A stretch of DNA of 64,000 bases. It comes from an uncultured Alphaproteobacteria bacterium (GTDB lineage: Bacteria > Pseudomonadota > Alphaproteobacteria > UBA8366 > JADFVY01). The stretch lies in the NCBI GenBank assembly GCA_947259105.1, contig CAMYKU010000008.1, forward strand, positions 1-64,000, read 5' to 3'. A model generated the notes under the pieces. That model made no database searches. It was not told the DNA's origin and was given only the letters and a program-made list of their open reading frames with translations. Shown in pieces: positions 7,226 through 16,138 of this stretch. The position numbers and the translations under genes are program-made. Position 1 is the first letter of the stretch, and each line of letters starts with the position of its first letter.

Positions 7226-9006
7226 CGGCGGAAATCGGGTGGAATGCAGCCGACGTGGGGAAGGAGGGCGCCAAACACGGGCGCGGGCCGGGACGGAAAG
7301 AGCCTGTACTGAAGGAGGCGCCCGCCGCGAAAGACACACCCGATACGCCGGTCAGCGAGCGGCCCGTCAAGTTCGGCGGGACCGTCAGGAAACAGGCCGC
7401 CGAATCGCACAGCGAGCGTCTGATCTCGCCTCTGACGCGGCGAATCCTTGCCGTCAACATGTTTGCCCTGATCATCCCCGTGGTCGGCCTTCTGTATCTG
7501 GGGGCCTATCGCGACAGCCTGATTGAAGCCGAGCTCGAGGCGCTCAAGACGCAGGGCGAGGTCTTCGCCGGCGCGATCGGCGAAGGGGCCATCGCCACGA
7601 CACTCAGCGGCGACCAGATGCTGGATATCGCGCCGGCGCGGCAGATCGTCAGGCGGCTCAGCGACCTGTCGGACCTGCGGGCGCGCCTGTTCCTGCCCGA
7701 CGGCGACCTTGCTGCGGACAGCCGCCTTCTGATCGGCGGCGGTGGAGTCGTCCAGGTCCTGGTCCTGGATACGCCCGATGAGCCGACACAGTTTCTCGAT
7801 CCGCTGATCAAATTCCTGGACTGGCTGCCGCGCCGCTACGACCTGCCGGCCTATCGCGAGGCGCCGACGCAGAACGCCGCGGATTACGACGAAGTGGTGT
7901 CGGCGCTGTTTGGCGAGGTTACCAGCGCGCTACGCCTGAACCCGACGTCAAACGACTATGTGCTGTCTGTGGCCGTGCCTGTCCAGCGGTATCGGCAGGT
8001 CCTGGGCGCGCTGATGATCTCGAAGGGCGGGGCGGAAATCGACAGGGCGGTCCGCTCCCTGCGACTCGACGTCCTGAAGCTGTTCGGCGGTGCGCTGGTG
8101 ATAACCATCCTGCTGTCCTTCTATCTAGCGGGCACCATCGCGCGGCCGGTGCGCCGGCTGGCCGCGGCGGCGGAACGGGTGCGCCGCGACATCGGCCGCC
8201 AGACCCATCCGATTCCCGACCTGACCCGGCGGAACGACGAAATCGGCGATCTGTCGGGCAGCTTTCGCGCCATGACCGCGGAGCTCCAGGCGCAGCTGGA
8301 TGCGATCGAGCGGTTTGCCGCGGACGTCAGCCACGAGCTCAAGAACCCGCTGACTTCCTTGCGCAGCGCCGTGGAGACCGCGGCGAAGGTCAAGGGCGCG
8401 AAGCAGCAGCGCCAGCTCCTGGACATCGTCGAGGACGATGTGCGGCGCCTGGACCGGCTGATCACCGATATCGCGGACGCGTCGCGGCTGGACGCCGAAC
8501 TGAACCGTGCCCATGCGCAGACGGTCGATCTGGCGGTGTTGCTGTCGACCCTGGCGGACATCCACAGGGCAACGGCCGACGAAAAGAGCGCGCCAGTGGT
8601 GACGTTGGGATTTCCGCCCGGAACGGAAATGCTGGTCTCCGGCATGGAGGATCGGTTGTTCCAGGTCTTTCACAACCTGATCGGCAACGCCGCCAGCTTC
8701 AGCCCGCCGAATGGCACGATCCGCGTCACCGCGCGGCGCGACGGCGGCATGATGGAACTGCTTGTTGAGGACGAGGGCCCCGGCATACCCGGCGGCAAGG
8801 TGGATGCGATCTTCGACCGGTTTTACAGCGAGCGCCCGTCGGAGGAGAAATTCGGCACGCATTCGGGATTGGGCCTGTCGATTTCCAAGCAGATCGTCGA
8901 GGCGCACGGGGGCACGATCCGGGCCGAGAATATCGGCGGAAAAGATGGCACGACCGCCGGCGCGCGCTTTATCGTCCGGCTGCCGGTGGCAACGCCCGAC
9001 GAGTAG
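7222..9006 (+). CDS. chvG: Sensor histidine kinase ChvG
   Basis: 594-residue membrane sensor kinase. A proline- and charge-rich N-terminal region of about 70 residues precedes membrane helix one ([19 protein letters not shown], near 77-95); a periplasmic domain of about 190 residues follows, then helix two near 285-305, HAMP, the dimerisation box [16 protein letters not shown] with phospho-acceptor H371, and the ATPase boxes [15 protein letters not shown] and [11 protein letters not shown] at 7222 overlaps the chvI stop. In relatives the periplasmic regulator ExoR represses ChvG; no exoR is in this window. The gene normally next is hprK, here 8 kb away. Confidence 0.88.
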   Translation: MTAEIGWNAADVGKEGAKHGRGPGRKEPVLKEAPAAKDTPDTPVSERPVKFGGTVRKQAAESHSERLISPLTRRILAVNMFALIIPVVGLLYLGAYRDSLIEAELEALKTQGEVFAGAIGEGAIATTLSGDQMLDIAPARQIVRRLSDLSDLRARLFLPDGDLAADSRLLIGGGGVVQVLVLDTPDEPTQFLDPLIKFLDWLPRRYDLPAYREAPTQNAADYDEVVSALFGEVTSALRLNPTSNDYVLSVAVPVQRYRQVLGALMISKGGAEIDRAVRSLRLDVLKLFGGALVITILLSFYLAGTIARPVRRLAAAAERVRRDIGRQTHPIPDLTRRNDEIGDLSGSFRAMTAELQAQLDAIERFAADVSHELKNPLTSLRSAVETAAKVKGAKQQRQLLDIVEDDVRRLDRLITDIADASRLDAELNRAHAQTVDLAVLLSTLADIHRATADEKSAPVVTLGFPPGTEMLVSGMEDRLFQVFHNLIGNAASFSPPNGTIRVTARRDGGMMELLVEDEGPGIPGGKVDAIFDRFYSERPSEEKFGTHSGLGLSISKQIVEAHGGTIRAENIGGKDGTTAGARFIVRLPVATPDE

Positions 9007-9067
9007 CCCCCGGGCAAGTCTTGCCTTCGCGCTCCAGGCGCCGAGCCGCACAAGCAGCGCCGCATCT

Positions 9068-9235
9068 TCACGTATCGCCCTGGCCGCCCACCTCACCCAG
9101 GCGTTTGATCGCGAAATTGACGCCGTCCGAGAACGCACTGCTCACCAGCGCCGTCAGCTCTTCGTCGTCGACACCGTCGCCCAACAGCAGGACCACAAGC
9201 TCGGCGGTGCCTTTGCTCATAAACTCGTCGGTCAT
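9068..9235 (-). CDS. Small acidic hypothetical protein (55 aa)
   Basis: A 55-codon frame beginning MTDEFMSKGTAELVVLLLGD and continuing with an acidic, leucine-rich helix-prone sequence (DDEELTALVSSAF...FAIKRLGEVGG). An AGGTG sits just ahead of the ATG. No family is recognised. It lies convergent to chvG in a region otherwise free of genes. The biased composition and start context make it plausible; no other evidence supports it. Confidence 0.4.
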   Translation of the reverse strand: MTDEFMSKGTAELVVLLLGDGVDDEELTALVSSAFSDGVNFAIKRLGEVGGQGDT

Positions 9236-9528
9236 ATCACCTGCTCACATCGCGGCGGTGGTCCACCGTCGGCCACCGCAAACACCGCGCTGATTCTAGG
9301 CAGTGGAGGTTAACCAATGATGAGCGGGATCGAGGCGATCCGGGGTCGAGATCAACCTGCTGTTGAGCTGCCCCCGCCGAGTGGTCGGGTTCTTGTGAGG
9401 GCGGCTGACGCCGTCCTGTGGCCAGCGCCGGCATTCAACCCCATGCACCGGCGTTTTCCGCGGGTTTCACGGGCATGTTATGGAAAATGGGTGGCCGAAT
9501 TTCCAGCCGATGAGATCGCCTGTGCGGC

Positions 9529-11235
9529 TCAGGGCTCGGTGGCCGCCAGGACCTCTTCCAGGGGCGCCCCCGCCGCGCCCGACGGCGGTTTGAGCCCCAG
9601 GACGGAAGATAGCGTCGGCGCCAGGTCCACGGTCTCGACGCGCCGGGCGACGCGCCGCGGCTTCAGCCCGTAGCCGGCGAAGATCATCGGCACGAACGTA
9701 TCGTAGCGCCAGGGCGAGCCGTGGTGCGCGGCCACCGTCAGGCCGTCGAAATCATTGATGAAGGAGTGTGGCTCGAAGACCACGAAGACGTCGCCCGAGC
9801 GGCTCGGACTGAAGTTGTTCAGCACCGCGCGGATAATCGGCAGATCGGGGTAGTCTCCGGTGGCGAGCGCGGTGCTCGAGATGGCGAGCTCGATGCCGGG
9901 CAGGCGAGTGACCTCCTCGGCGACCGCCCGCTCCACCTCCTCCTGGTCCAGGCCTGCCGCCGCGATGGCCGCCCTGTCGAGGTAGATGTACGGGTGGAAA
10001 TACGCGGAGATCAGTTCCTTGCCGATGCTGAATCTCTTATGGAGCCTCTCCAGTCCCGGCTCCTTGTCCCATTCCGCAGGGTCGAGGTAACGCGCCGGGA
10101 CGCCGAGTTCCGCGAGATAGCCCGGCGGTTCGGCCGCGCCATGATCGGCGGACAGCACGATCAGGGTCCGCTCCAGCCCCACGCGGTCGTCGACGAACGC
10201 GAAGAGTTCGGCCAGGAGCCGGTCGAGGCGCAGGATCTGGTCTTCCGTCTCGAGGCTGGAGGGGCCGAAGAGATGGCCGACATAGTCGGTGGAGGAGAGG
10301 CTGACGGAGAGATAATCGGTGACCGCGTCCCCGCCGAGGTCCTCGGCCGCGATCAGGGCCCTGGCGAAGTCGACCGTCAGCGCATCGCCGGCCGGGCTGG
10401 TCGTCAGCAGAGTCGTGAAGAGCTTACCGTCGGCCGCGCCGAACGGGTGCGGGAAGACCCGCCCGAAACCCGGCAGATCGGTCTCGTAGGGCAGGTCGTC
10501 ACGCTTGCCGTTGCGGTAGCTGGCCCGGTCGTAAAGAAGCTCCCAGCTTTTGCCCGCATAGGCGAAGGGCAGGCGCCTCGCGTTCCATTCGGTGACCCAG
10601 TCGGGATAGCGGTCGTAGTAGTAGCTGCTGGTGATGAATTCGCCGGCCTTCTTGGAGAACCAGAAGGCCTTGCCCGCATGGCCGGCCATCGAGATCGCCC
10701 CGCGGTCCTTGACCGAGACGCCGAAGATCTTCGCCGTGCCGCCATGGGCGATCGCGAGTTCGTCGCCGAAGGTCGAGGTCATGATCGCGCGCGGTGAGCG
10801 GCCGTCGGTGCCCGCCGCGCGTTGCGTCGGATCGATTTCGCCGCTCTTGTCGACGCCGGCGCCGGCGCCGAGGATCGGGAAATCCGGATCCTCCACGTTG
10901 TAGACCAGGCGGCCCTGGTCGCGATCGAACCAGACATTGCCGACCATCCCGTGCGCGGCCGGGTGCGCGCCGGTCGCCAGCGTGGCATGGCCGACGATGG
11001 TCTCGGTGTTGGCGTGCGCGTGGTGGACGTCGAGGTAGACCACGCCGTTATCCAGCAGGTAGCGTACGCCGCCATCGCCCATGCGGCCGAGATCGCGAGC
11101 CAGAAGGTCGCCGCGCAGTTGATCGACGGTGATCTGCAGGACAAGCTTCGGCGCCGGTTCCGCGGCGAAGGACGGTGTCGGAGCGGACAGCTCGAGCATT
11201 GTCGCCACCGCAGCGAGGGTCACGATGTTTCTCAT
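9529..11235 (-). CDS. Alkaline phosphatase superfamily enzyme (PafA-like), secreted
   Basis: 568-residue protein with a signal peptide (residues 1-24, cleavage after PSFA). It belongs to the type I phosphodiesterase/PafA branch of the alkaline phosphatase superfamily: ITVDQLRGD (metal ligand D38), ANTETIVGHATLATG with nucleophile T79, and a late SADHGAAEPPGY metal motif, with HHGSP near the C-terminus. Threonine as nucleophile points to phosphate monoesters, as in phosphate-irrepressible PafA. The start at 11235 was chosen for the signal peptide; the frame is open further upstream through repeat DNA. It opens an accessory block with a sulfatase on the same strand. Confidence 0.88.
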   Translation of the reverse strand: MRNIVTLAAVATMLELSAPTPSFAAEPAPKLVLQITVDQLRGDLLARDLGRMGDGGVRYLLDNGVVYLDVHHAHANTETIVGHATLATGAHPAAHGMVGNVWFDRDQGRLVYNVEDPDFPILGAGAGVDKSGEIDPTQRAAGTDGRSPRAIMTSTFGDELAIAHGGTAKIFGVSVKDRGAISMAGHAGKAFWFSKKAGEFITSSYYYDRYPDWVTEWNARRLPFAYAGKSWELLYDRASYRNGKRDDLPYETDLPGFGRVFPHPFGAADGKLFTTLLTTSPAGDALTVDFARALIAAEDLGGDAVTDYLSVSLSSTDYVGHLFGPSSLETEDQILRLDRLLAELFAFVDDRVGLERTLIVLSADHGAAEPPGYLAELGVPARYLDPAEWDKEPGLERLHKRFSIGKELISAYFHPYIYLDRAAIAAAGLDQEEVERAVAEEVTRLPGIELAISSTALATGDYPDLPIIRAVLNNFSPSRSGDVFVVFEPHSFINDFDGLTVAAHHGSPWRYDTFVPMIFAGYGLKPRRVARRVETVDLAPTLSSVLGLKPPSGAAGAPLEEVLAATEP

Positions 11236-11283
11236 GTTGGAGACCTTTGTGCGGATGCGTTTTCCCGGCTTCGCCGGTCGTCC

Positions 11284-11395
11284 CACCCCCTCCCCAACCC
11301 CTCCCCCGCCAAGGCGGGAGAGGGGCTGAATAGTCCCGCCCGCAGCGATAAAAGCCCCTCTCCCTTGACAGGGGGAGGGGTTGGGGAGGGGGGTG
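11284..11395. repeat. Large inverted repeat, C/G-rich (REP-like)
   Basis: Two 42-43 base arms, 11284-11326 and 11354-11395, are inverted copies: the left arm reads CACCCCCTCCCCAACCCC and ends GGGAGAGGGGC, and the right arm starts GCCCCTCTCCC and ends GGGGTTGGGGAGGGGGGTG. The spacer is 27 bases. Such arms are known as dispersed intergenic palindromes in many proteobacteria. It lies just upstream of the phosphatase start and could form a strong hairpin in its leader. Confidence 0.85.
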
Positions 11396-11569
11396 ACCTT
11401 CGGTATTCCATTCCGCGTATTGATCTCCACGCTGACCTCCTGGCCAACACGCGTCGGGTCGGTTCCGGGCCCTGAGCGCAGGACCCGATCACGTGGCGGG
11501 ATTGGCCGGGTGCGTGAGGGCGGAGGCCGAAACACCCGGTTCAGCCTCCTTCCCTGCACGTGTCGTGAT

Positions 11570-12721
11570 TCAAGCGGAGAGCGCCTCGCCGGCGAGCTTG
11601 CTCGCCTGCTGAAGCTTCTCCTTGCGTTCGGCGAGGTCGGCCTTGATCTCGGCGACGCGCGCCTCGATCTTCGCCTTGGCCTCACCGGTCGCCTCGGCGA
11701 TCCGGGCATTGAGCGCCTCGATCTTGGCCTTGGCCTCGGCGTCGAGGGCATTGAGCCGCGCTTCGGCGTCTTCCTTGGTCTTTTTGAGCCCGGCCTTCAC
11801 CGCATCGAGCTTCGCCTGCAACTCGGCCTTGCTTTCCGCGCTGGCTTGCGCAATGTCGGATTTCAATTGCTCCCACTCGGCCTTGGTCGCTTCGACATCG
11901 CTCCTGATCTCGTCCTCGATGCCCTTGAGGGCCTCGTCGATGTCATCGACGGCCTTTTCCAGCTTCGCCTGACGCTCGGCGAGGTCGGTCTTGATCTCGG
12001 CGACGCGCGCCTCGAACTTCGCCTTGGTCTCGCCCGAGGCTTTCGCGATTTGCGCCTTCAGCGATTCTATCTTGGCGCGCGCCTCTGCCTCGACTTCGTT
12101 GAACCGCGCCTGGGCATTCTCACGGGTCTTCTCGAGTCCGGCCTTGGCGGCGTCGAGCTTGGCCTGGACTGCCGCCTTTGCCTTCGCGCCCGCGTCGGCG
12201 AATTCGGCCTTCAGCTCCGCCCATTCGGCCTTGCGGGCTGCGGCCTCACGCTCATATTGCGCGTCGACCACATCGACCCGTGGCTGGCGGAAGACGGTCC
12301 CGCCGGCGGCGCCCATCTGCTCGTCGACGGGAACGCGCCAGCCTTCGAGCACCTCGGCCACCAGCGCCGTCTTGCCGGGGGAGAGGAGCAGACCAACGTC
12401 GTCCAGGAAGGTCACGTCGACGCCCGCGACATGGATGTCCCGCATCGCCCCGATGCCGAACCCGCCGGCCATGCCGAGCGCCACACCGGCCGGCCCGCCG
12501 ATCAGGCCGATCATGCCGCCGACGAGCGTGCCGACGGCCATGCCGACCGGCCCCTCGTCCTGCGCCTGCTTGACGCTGATGGTCCCCCCGGCGTCCTTGG
12601 CGATCACGGCGCTGGCGTACACCGTCAGGTCGCCCGTCGCATGCATTTCCGTGAGCGCGGTCGAGCCCTTGTAGGCCGATTGTTCGTCGTCGAAGACGAC
12701 GGCAAGCATGGTGTCGTACAT
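11570..12721 (-). CDS. DUF1269-family protein with duplicated coiled-coil tail
   Basis: 383 residues. Residues 1-155 form a DUF1269-type domain: LAVVFDDEQSAYKG at the start and a glycine-rich hydrophobic stretch MAVGTLVGGMIGLIGGPAGV near 61-80. The rest is a charged alanine/lysine/glutamate coiled coil built from two gapless 90-residue copies, 165-254 and 281-370, sharing motifs such as QAKLDA-KAGL and ARVAEIK-DLAER. The start at 12721 is supported by GGGAGAAT upstream; longer starts would run into the sulfatase gene. Function unknown; DUF1269 proteins are membrane-associated. It sits between a phosphatase and a sulfatase on the same strand. Confidence 0.85.
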   Translation of the reverse strand: MYDTMLAVVFDDEQSAYKGSTALTEMHATGDLTVYASAVIAKDAGGTISVKQAQDEGPVGMAVGTLVGGMIGLIGGPAGVALGMAGGFGIGAMRDIHVAGVDVTFLDDVGLLLSPGKTALVAEVLEGWRVPVDEQMGAAGGTVFRQPRVDVVDAQYEREAAARKAEWAELKAEFADAGAKAKAAVQAKLDAAKAGLEKTRENAQARFNEVEAEARAKIESLKAQIAKASGETKAKFEARVAEIKTDLAERQAKLEKAVDDIDEALKGIEDEIRSDVEATKAEWEQLKSDIAQASAESKAELQAKLDAVKAGLKKTKEDAEARLNALDAEAKAKIEALNARIAEATGEAKAKIEARVAEIKADLAERKEKLQQASKLAGEALSA

Positions 12722-12816
12722 TGTAATTCTCCCTATAGGTTTGGTTTTAGATACCGTTTGCGATCCCGACGATCGCCGCCGGAGTTCCGGCCGCCTACTT
12801 CTATTCGCCGAAGGTC

Positions 12817-14409
12817 CTACTTGCTCGGCGGCTGCGAGAGCTTCTCCAGGGCATCGCCGATGGTGAAGGACCCGGCCTTCTGCCGCGGCGGGAATTCCTT
12901 GAAGGTTGCCAGGAACTCGCCGACGATGTCCGGCAACGGATACAAGGCCCACGCATGATCGATCATCCAGTCCCAGTAGGTGTTCGAGGTGATGGTGGCT
13001 TGCTCGTAGGGGTCCGTCCGCAGGTTGAATATGTAAGGCATGCGCAGGTTTCTGAACTCCCGCTGCCAGATCTCCATGGTCCCTGCCTGATCCTGGACCA
13101 TGAAGTGCGCCTTCCAGTTCTTGTAGCGCAGCGCCATCAAGTCCCCGCCATCAGAGAAGTAGAAGAACTCGTCGCGAGGCCCTGCCTTCTCCTGACCCGT
13201 CAGGTACGGGAGGAAGTTGTACCCGTCCAGGTGCACCTTGTACGCCGCGCCGTTCGCCTTGTAGCCCTTCAAGAGCTTTTCCTTGACCTGCGGTTCGCCG
13301 GCGGCAGCGACGAATGTCGGCGTCCAGTCGAGGTGCGACATAATCTCGTTCGAGACCGTGCCCGCCTTGATCCTGCCCGGCCAGCGCACCATGGCAGGCA
13401 CCCGGTAGGCGCCCTCCCAGCCGGTGTTTTTCTCGTTGCGGAAAGGGGATGTTCCGGCGTCGGGCCACGAGTTCCTGTGCGGTCCGTTGTCGGTGCTATA
13501 CATGACAATGGTGTTGTCGGCGATGCCGAGCTGGTCGATCAGGTCGAGGATCGACCCGACGTTCCTGTCGTGGTCGATCATCGTATCGTGGTAGGTGCTT
13601 TGGGCGGCGCCGGCCTGGCCCATGCTTTCGGGCTTGGTATGTGTGCGGAAATGCATGTGTGTGAAGTTGATCCAGGTAAAGAAGGGCTTGCCGGCCTCAT
13701 GCTGGCGCTTGATGAAATCCTGGGCCCGCGCTGCGACGTCGTCGTCGACGGTCTCCATGCGCTTTTTGGTCAGCGGGCCGGTATCCTTGCATTTCTGCTT
13801 GCCCATCTTCCCGGCCCGAGGGTCGGCGGTCGGGTCGTCCTTGTCGGTCGCCACGCAATCCAGGACGCCGCGGGGGCCGTACTTCTTCCTGAATTCGGGG
13901 TCCGTGGGATAGTCGAGCGTCTCGGGCTCCTCCTCCGCGTTCAGGTGGTATAGGTTGCCGTAGAACTCGTCGAAACCGTGCACGGTCGGCAGGTGCTCGT
14001 TGCGGTCCCCCAGGTGGTTCTTGCCGAACTGGGCCGTGGCATAGCCCTGCTCCTTGAGCAGTGTGGCCATGGTCGGGTCCTTCGCGCTGAGGCCCTGCTT
14101 GGCGCCCGGCATGCCGACCTTGCTCAACCCCGTGCGGAACGGGGACTGGCCCGTGATGAAGGACGAGCGCCCCGCGGTGCAGCTCTGATCGGCGTAGAAG
14201 TCGGTGAACAGCATGCCTTCGGCCGCGATGCGGTCGATATTGGGCGTTCGGTAGCCCATCATCCCCTTCGAGTACACACTGACGTTGTCGCGACCGATGT
14301 CATCGCCCCAGATGATAAGGATGTTCGGCTTGTCCTGCGCAAACGCGGCCTGCGTAAGCGCTGCGCAAAGCAGCAGGAGCGCGGCTCCCGCCTTCATTAC
14401 CACGTTCAT
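12817..14409 (-). CDS. Arylsulfatase family protein, secreted
   Basis: 530 residues with a signal peptide (1-24, cleavage after AAFA). Sulfatase core: metal ligands D36/D37 in ILIIWGDDIGRDN, active-site motif CTAGRSSFITGQ with C77 to be converted to formylglycine and R81, GKNHLGD near 130, and TDNGPHRNSWPD as the second metal motif. The canonical CxPxR is CxAxR here, as in a large group of bacterial sulfatases. Maturation needs a formylglycine-generating enzyme, not encoded in this window. The nature of the sulfate ester is unknown. About 95 bases separate it from the DUF1269 gene downstream. Confidence 0.9.
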   Translation of the reverse strand: MNVVMKAGAALLLLCAALTQAAFAQDKPNILIIWGDDIGRDNVSVYSKGMMGYRTPNIDRIAAEGMLFTDFYADQSCTAGRSSFITGQSPFRTGLSKVGMPGAKQGLSAKDPTMATLLKEQGYATAQFGKNHLGDRNEHLPTVHGFDEFYGNLYHLNAEEEPETLDYPTDPEFRKKYGPRGVLDCVATDKDDPTADPRAGKMGKQKCKDTGPLTKKRMETVDDDVAARAQDFIKRQHEAGKPFFTWINFTHMHFRTHTKPESMGQAGAAQSTYHDTMIDHDRNVGSILDLIDQLGIADNTIVMYSTDNGPHRNSWPDAGTSPFRNEKNTGWEGAYRVPAMVRWPGRIKAGTVSNEIMSHLDWTPTFVAAAGEPQVKEKLLKGYKANGAAYKVHLDGYNFLPYLTGQEKAGPRDEFFYFSDGGDLMALRYKNWKAHFMVQDQAGTMEIWQREFRNLRMPYIFNLRTDPYEQATITSNTYWDWMIDHAWALYPLPDIVGEFLATFKEFPPRQKAGSFTIGDALEKLSQPPSK

Positions 14410-15002
14410 GTCTTGCTCTCCCGTATGTCCTCAGAAACTCGAAACGGATTACACCACCCCGACAGGGTGGCGTATCCCAGGTTGGCATTCAGTTTTGCCG
14501 CGCCAAAATACGTGAGTTGCAACGCTGAAATAATACCGTGAGGCTATAGGCGAGTCTTGTCATCTAGTGCCAGATGGCCGGATTTCGTCGGGAAATGCCG
14601 ACGCGGGATCGTGGCGGTGCGAGCATATCCTGCAACTGCGATATCGGCGTCCGCGAGGAAGCTCGCATATCGCGATCTCGTGCACAGATCGCGGTCGCGG
14701 CCCGGCGTGACCACGCGATAACCTCGTACCCGCGCCCTCGACACATGATCCGAAAGCCGGTGCGGCGCAACGACGGCATCAAGCTCGCAAGAACTGGTTA
14801 GATCTTGTGTCAAAGCAGCGTCTAGACTTTCGCAATATCAACTCTACCTTGTCAAAAACCAAGATCAACTCTACCTTGTCAAAAAACAGGATCAACTCTA
14901 GTTTGTCAAAAAAAGGCATAAACAAAACCAAGCGTTCTCGTTGAACTTGGAAGATCAACCGACGGATCGCCTTTCGCGTCGATGGCAGGGGAGGATGAAC
15001 GC
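14410..15002. other. Gene-free interval with tandem repeats
   Basis: A 593-base interval between the divergent sulfatase and AraC-type genes. Short open frames are present on both strands near 14544-14813 but have no recognisable content or start signals. The right part is markedly A-rich compared with its surroundings and carries a three-unit 27-base tandem repeat at 14837-14917. The interval presumably holds both promoters. Confidence 0.6.
14837..14917 (+). repeat. Three tandem 27-bp direct repeats
   Basis: Units begin at 14837, 14864 and 14891, an exact 27-base period. The core ATCAACTCTACCTTGTCAAA is identical in the first two units and differs by two bases in the third (CTAGTTTG). It lies 86 bases ahead of the AraC-type regulator start and is far richer in A+T than surrounding DNA. 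Evenly phased repeats of this size suggest an array of protein-binding sites. Confidence 0.9.
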
Positions 15003-16043
15003 ATGGCGTACGGGGGCTCTATTCCCTTCATTTATGCAAGCATCATTGCACCGATACCGGATCTCATCGCCGATCTCGGCGGCAAGGTCGACCGGCCGTT
15101 TCGCAAGTCTGGCGTGCCGGTCGAACTTGCCACGGCGCCGGAGCGGGTCCTCCCGATGCGCGATTATCTCACCTTGCTCGAGGCGGCGGCGCGCGAGACC
15201 GGCGACGAGCATTTCGGGGTATCGCTGGCCGAGCGCCTCGAGATCGACGACCTCGGCCCCTTTGGCCGCCTGCTCACCGGTGCGCCGACGTTGCGCCAGG
15301 CGATCGAGACGGCCAACGCCCTGGTTCAAAGCTATTCTCCAGCCATGAGGTGCTGGCTGGAAATCGACGGCGAAGCGGTGCGCTGGCACTACCGGCTGGT
15401 TGGTGTCCGTGATCGCCGCGAAGGGCGCCGGCTTGACTGTGAGAACACTCTGCTCATGTTTCGCACCCTGATCCGGTTGGCCGCGGGCCCGAACTGGCAG
15501 CCGCGTGAGATCCTGCTGGAACAGGCGACACCGCATCAGCTGCGCGTCTGCGAAGCGAGACTCGGGGCTCCCGTCCGCAGCGTCGGCACCGCCTGGGCCC
15601 TCGTCTTTTCGCGCCACCTGCTCGGCTTGCCGATGACCTACGGGAAACCGCTCCGTGAGATGGAGCGGCAGTCGCTGCGCACCCGGCTGATCTCATCGGC
15701 GCCCGAGGACTCGTTCGCGGGTTCGGTCAGGGCGATCGTCGGGAGCCGGCTGAGCGCCGGTTATCCTGAAATATCGGCGGTGGCGCGATCCGCCGGCCTG
15801 AGCGTGCGGACGTTCCAGCGCCGGCTCGCCCGGGAGGGCGAGGTCTATTCGGATCTGGTCGCCGCCGTTCGGCGCGATCTGGCACGCGAAATGCTCGCCG
15901 ATCCTTCGCAGAGCCAGCTCGATGTCTGCATGTCTCTTGGCTATGCCGACGCGAGCAACTTCACCCGCGCCTTCCGGCAATGGACGGGCGTCACGCCCCG
16001 CGAATTCCGCCGTGCATCGAAGCGCTCACCCGCGCAGGTTTGA
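15003..16043 (+). CDS. AraC-family regulator with Arabinose_bd-type N-terminal domain
   Basis: 346-residue transcription factor. The N-terminal half carries the ligand-binding-like domain of the OruR/ArgR group, including LTLLEAAARETGDEHFGVSLAERL (near 55-78) and FGRLLTGAPTLRQAIETA. The C-terminal half has two helix-turn-helix motifs: ISAVARSAGLSVRTFQRRL and LDVCMSLGYADASNFTRAFRQWTGVTPREFR. GGGGAGG eight bases upstream supports ATG 15003 over 14982. Regulators of this group usually control a neighbouring catabolic gene; here the sulfatase is divergent, so it is the likeliest target. Confidence 0.88.
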   Translation: MAYGGSIPFIYASIIAPIPDLIADLGGKVDRPFRKSGVPVELATAPERVLPMRDYLTLLEAAARETGDEHFGVSLAERLEIDDLGPFGRLLTGAPTLRQAIETANALVQSYSPAMRCWLEIDGEAVRWHYRLVGVRDRREGRRLDCENTLLMFRTLIRLAAGPNWQPREILLEQATPHQLRVCEARLGAPVRSVGTAWALVFSRHLLGLPMTYGKPLREMERQSLRTRLISSAPEDSFAGSVRAIVGSRLSAGYPEISAVARSAGLSVRTFQRRLAREGEVYSDLVAAVRRDLAREMLADPSQSQLDVCMSLGYADASNFTRAFRQWTGVTPREFRRASKRSPAQV

Positions 16044-16092
16044 ATGCCGTTCGACGCGTTCACCCACGGGTCGAGAGGCAATGTCAGGGGCG

Positions 16093-16138
16093 CCGGTCTC
16101 TGACGCCGGAAACAGGGGTTCGATTCCCGCTACAGGAC
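16093..16138 (+). other. tRNA-like 3' fragment (anticodon arm plus T arm)
   Basis: 16093-16109 folds as a perfect five-pair anticodon arm, CCGGT-CTCTGAC-GCCGG, whose loop would read CTG (glutamine). Four bases later comes a T-arm-like stretch AGGGG-TTCGATT-CCCGC with only three inner pairs, then seven bases in the place of an acceptor strand and no CCA. No matching 5' half is seen. It overlaps the last codon of the permease on the other strand. It may be a degenerate tRNA relic, such as an old integration end, or chance. Confidence 0.3.

Noticed and set aside
14544-14813. Short open frames on both strands between sulfatase and AraC gene
   Set aside because: No ribosome-binding site, no hydrophobic or domain pattern, and the two overlap each other.
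14837-14917. CRISPR array
   Set aside because: The three 27-base units are directly adjacent with no variable spacers, and no cas genes are near.
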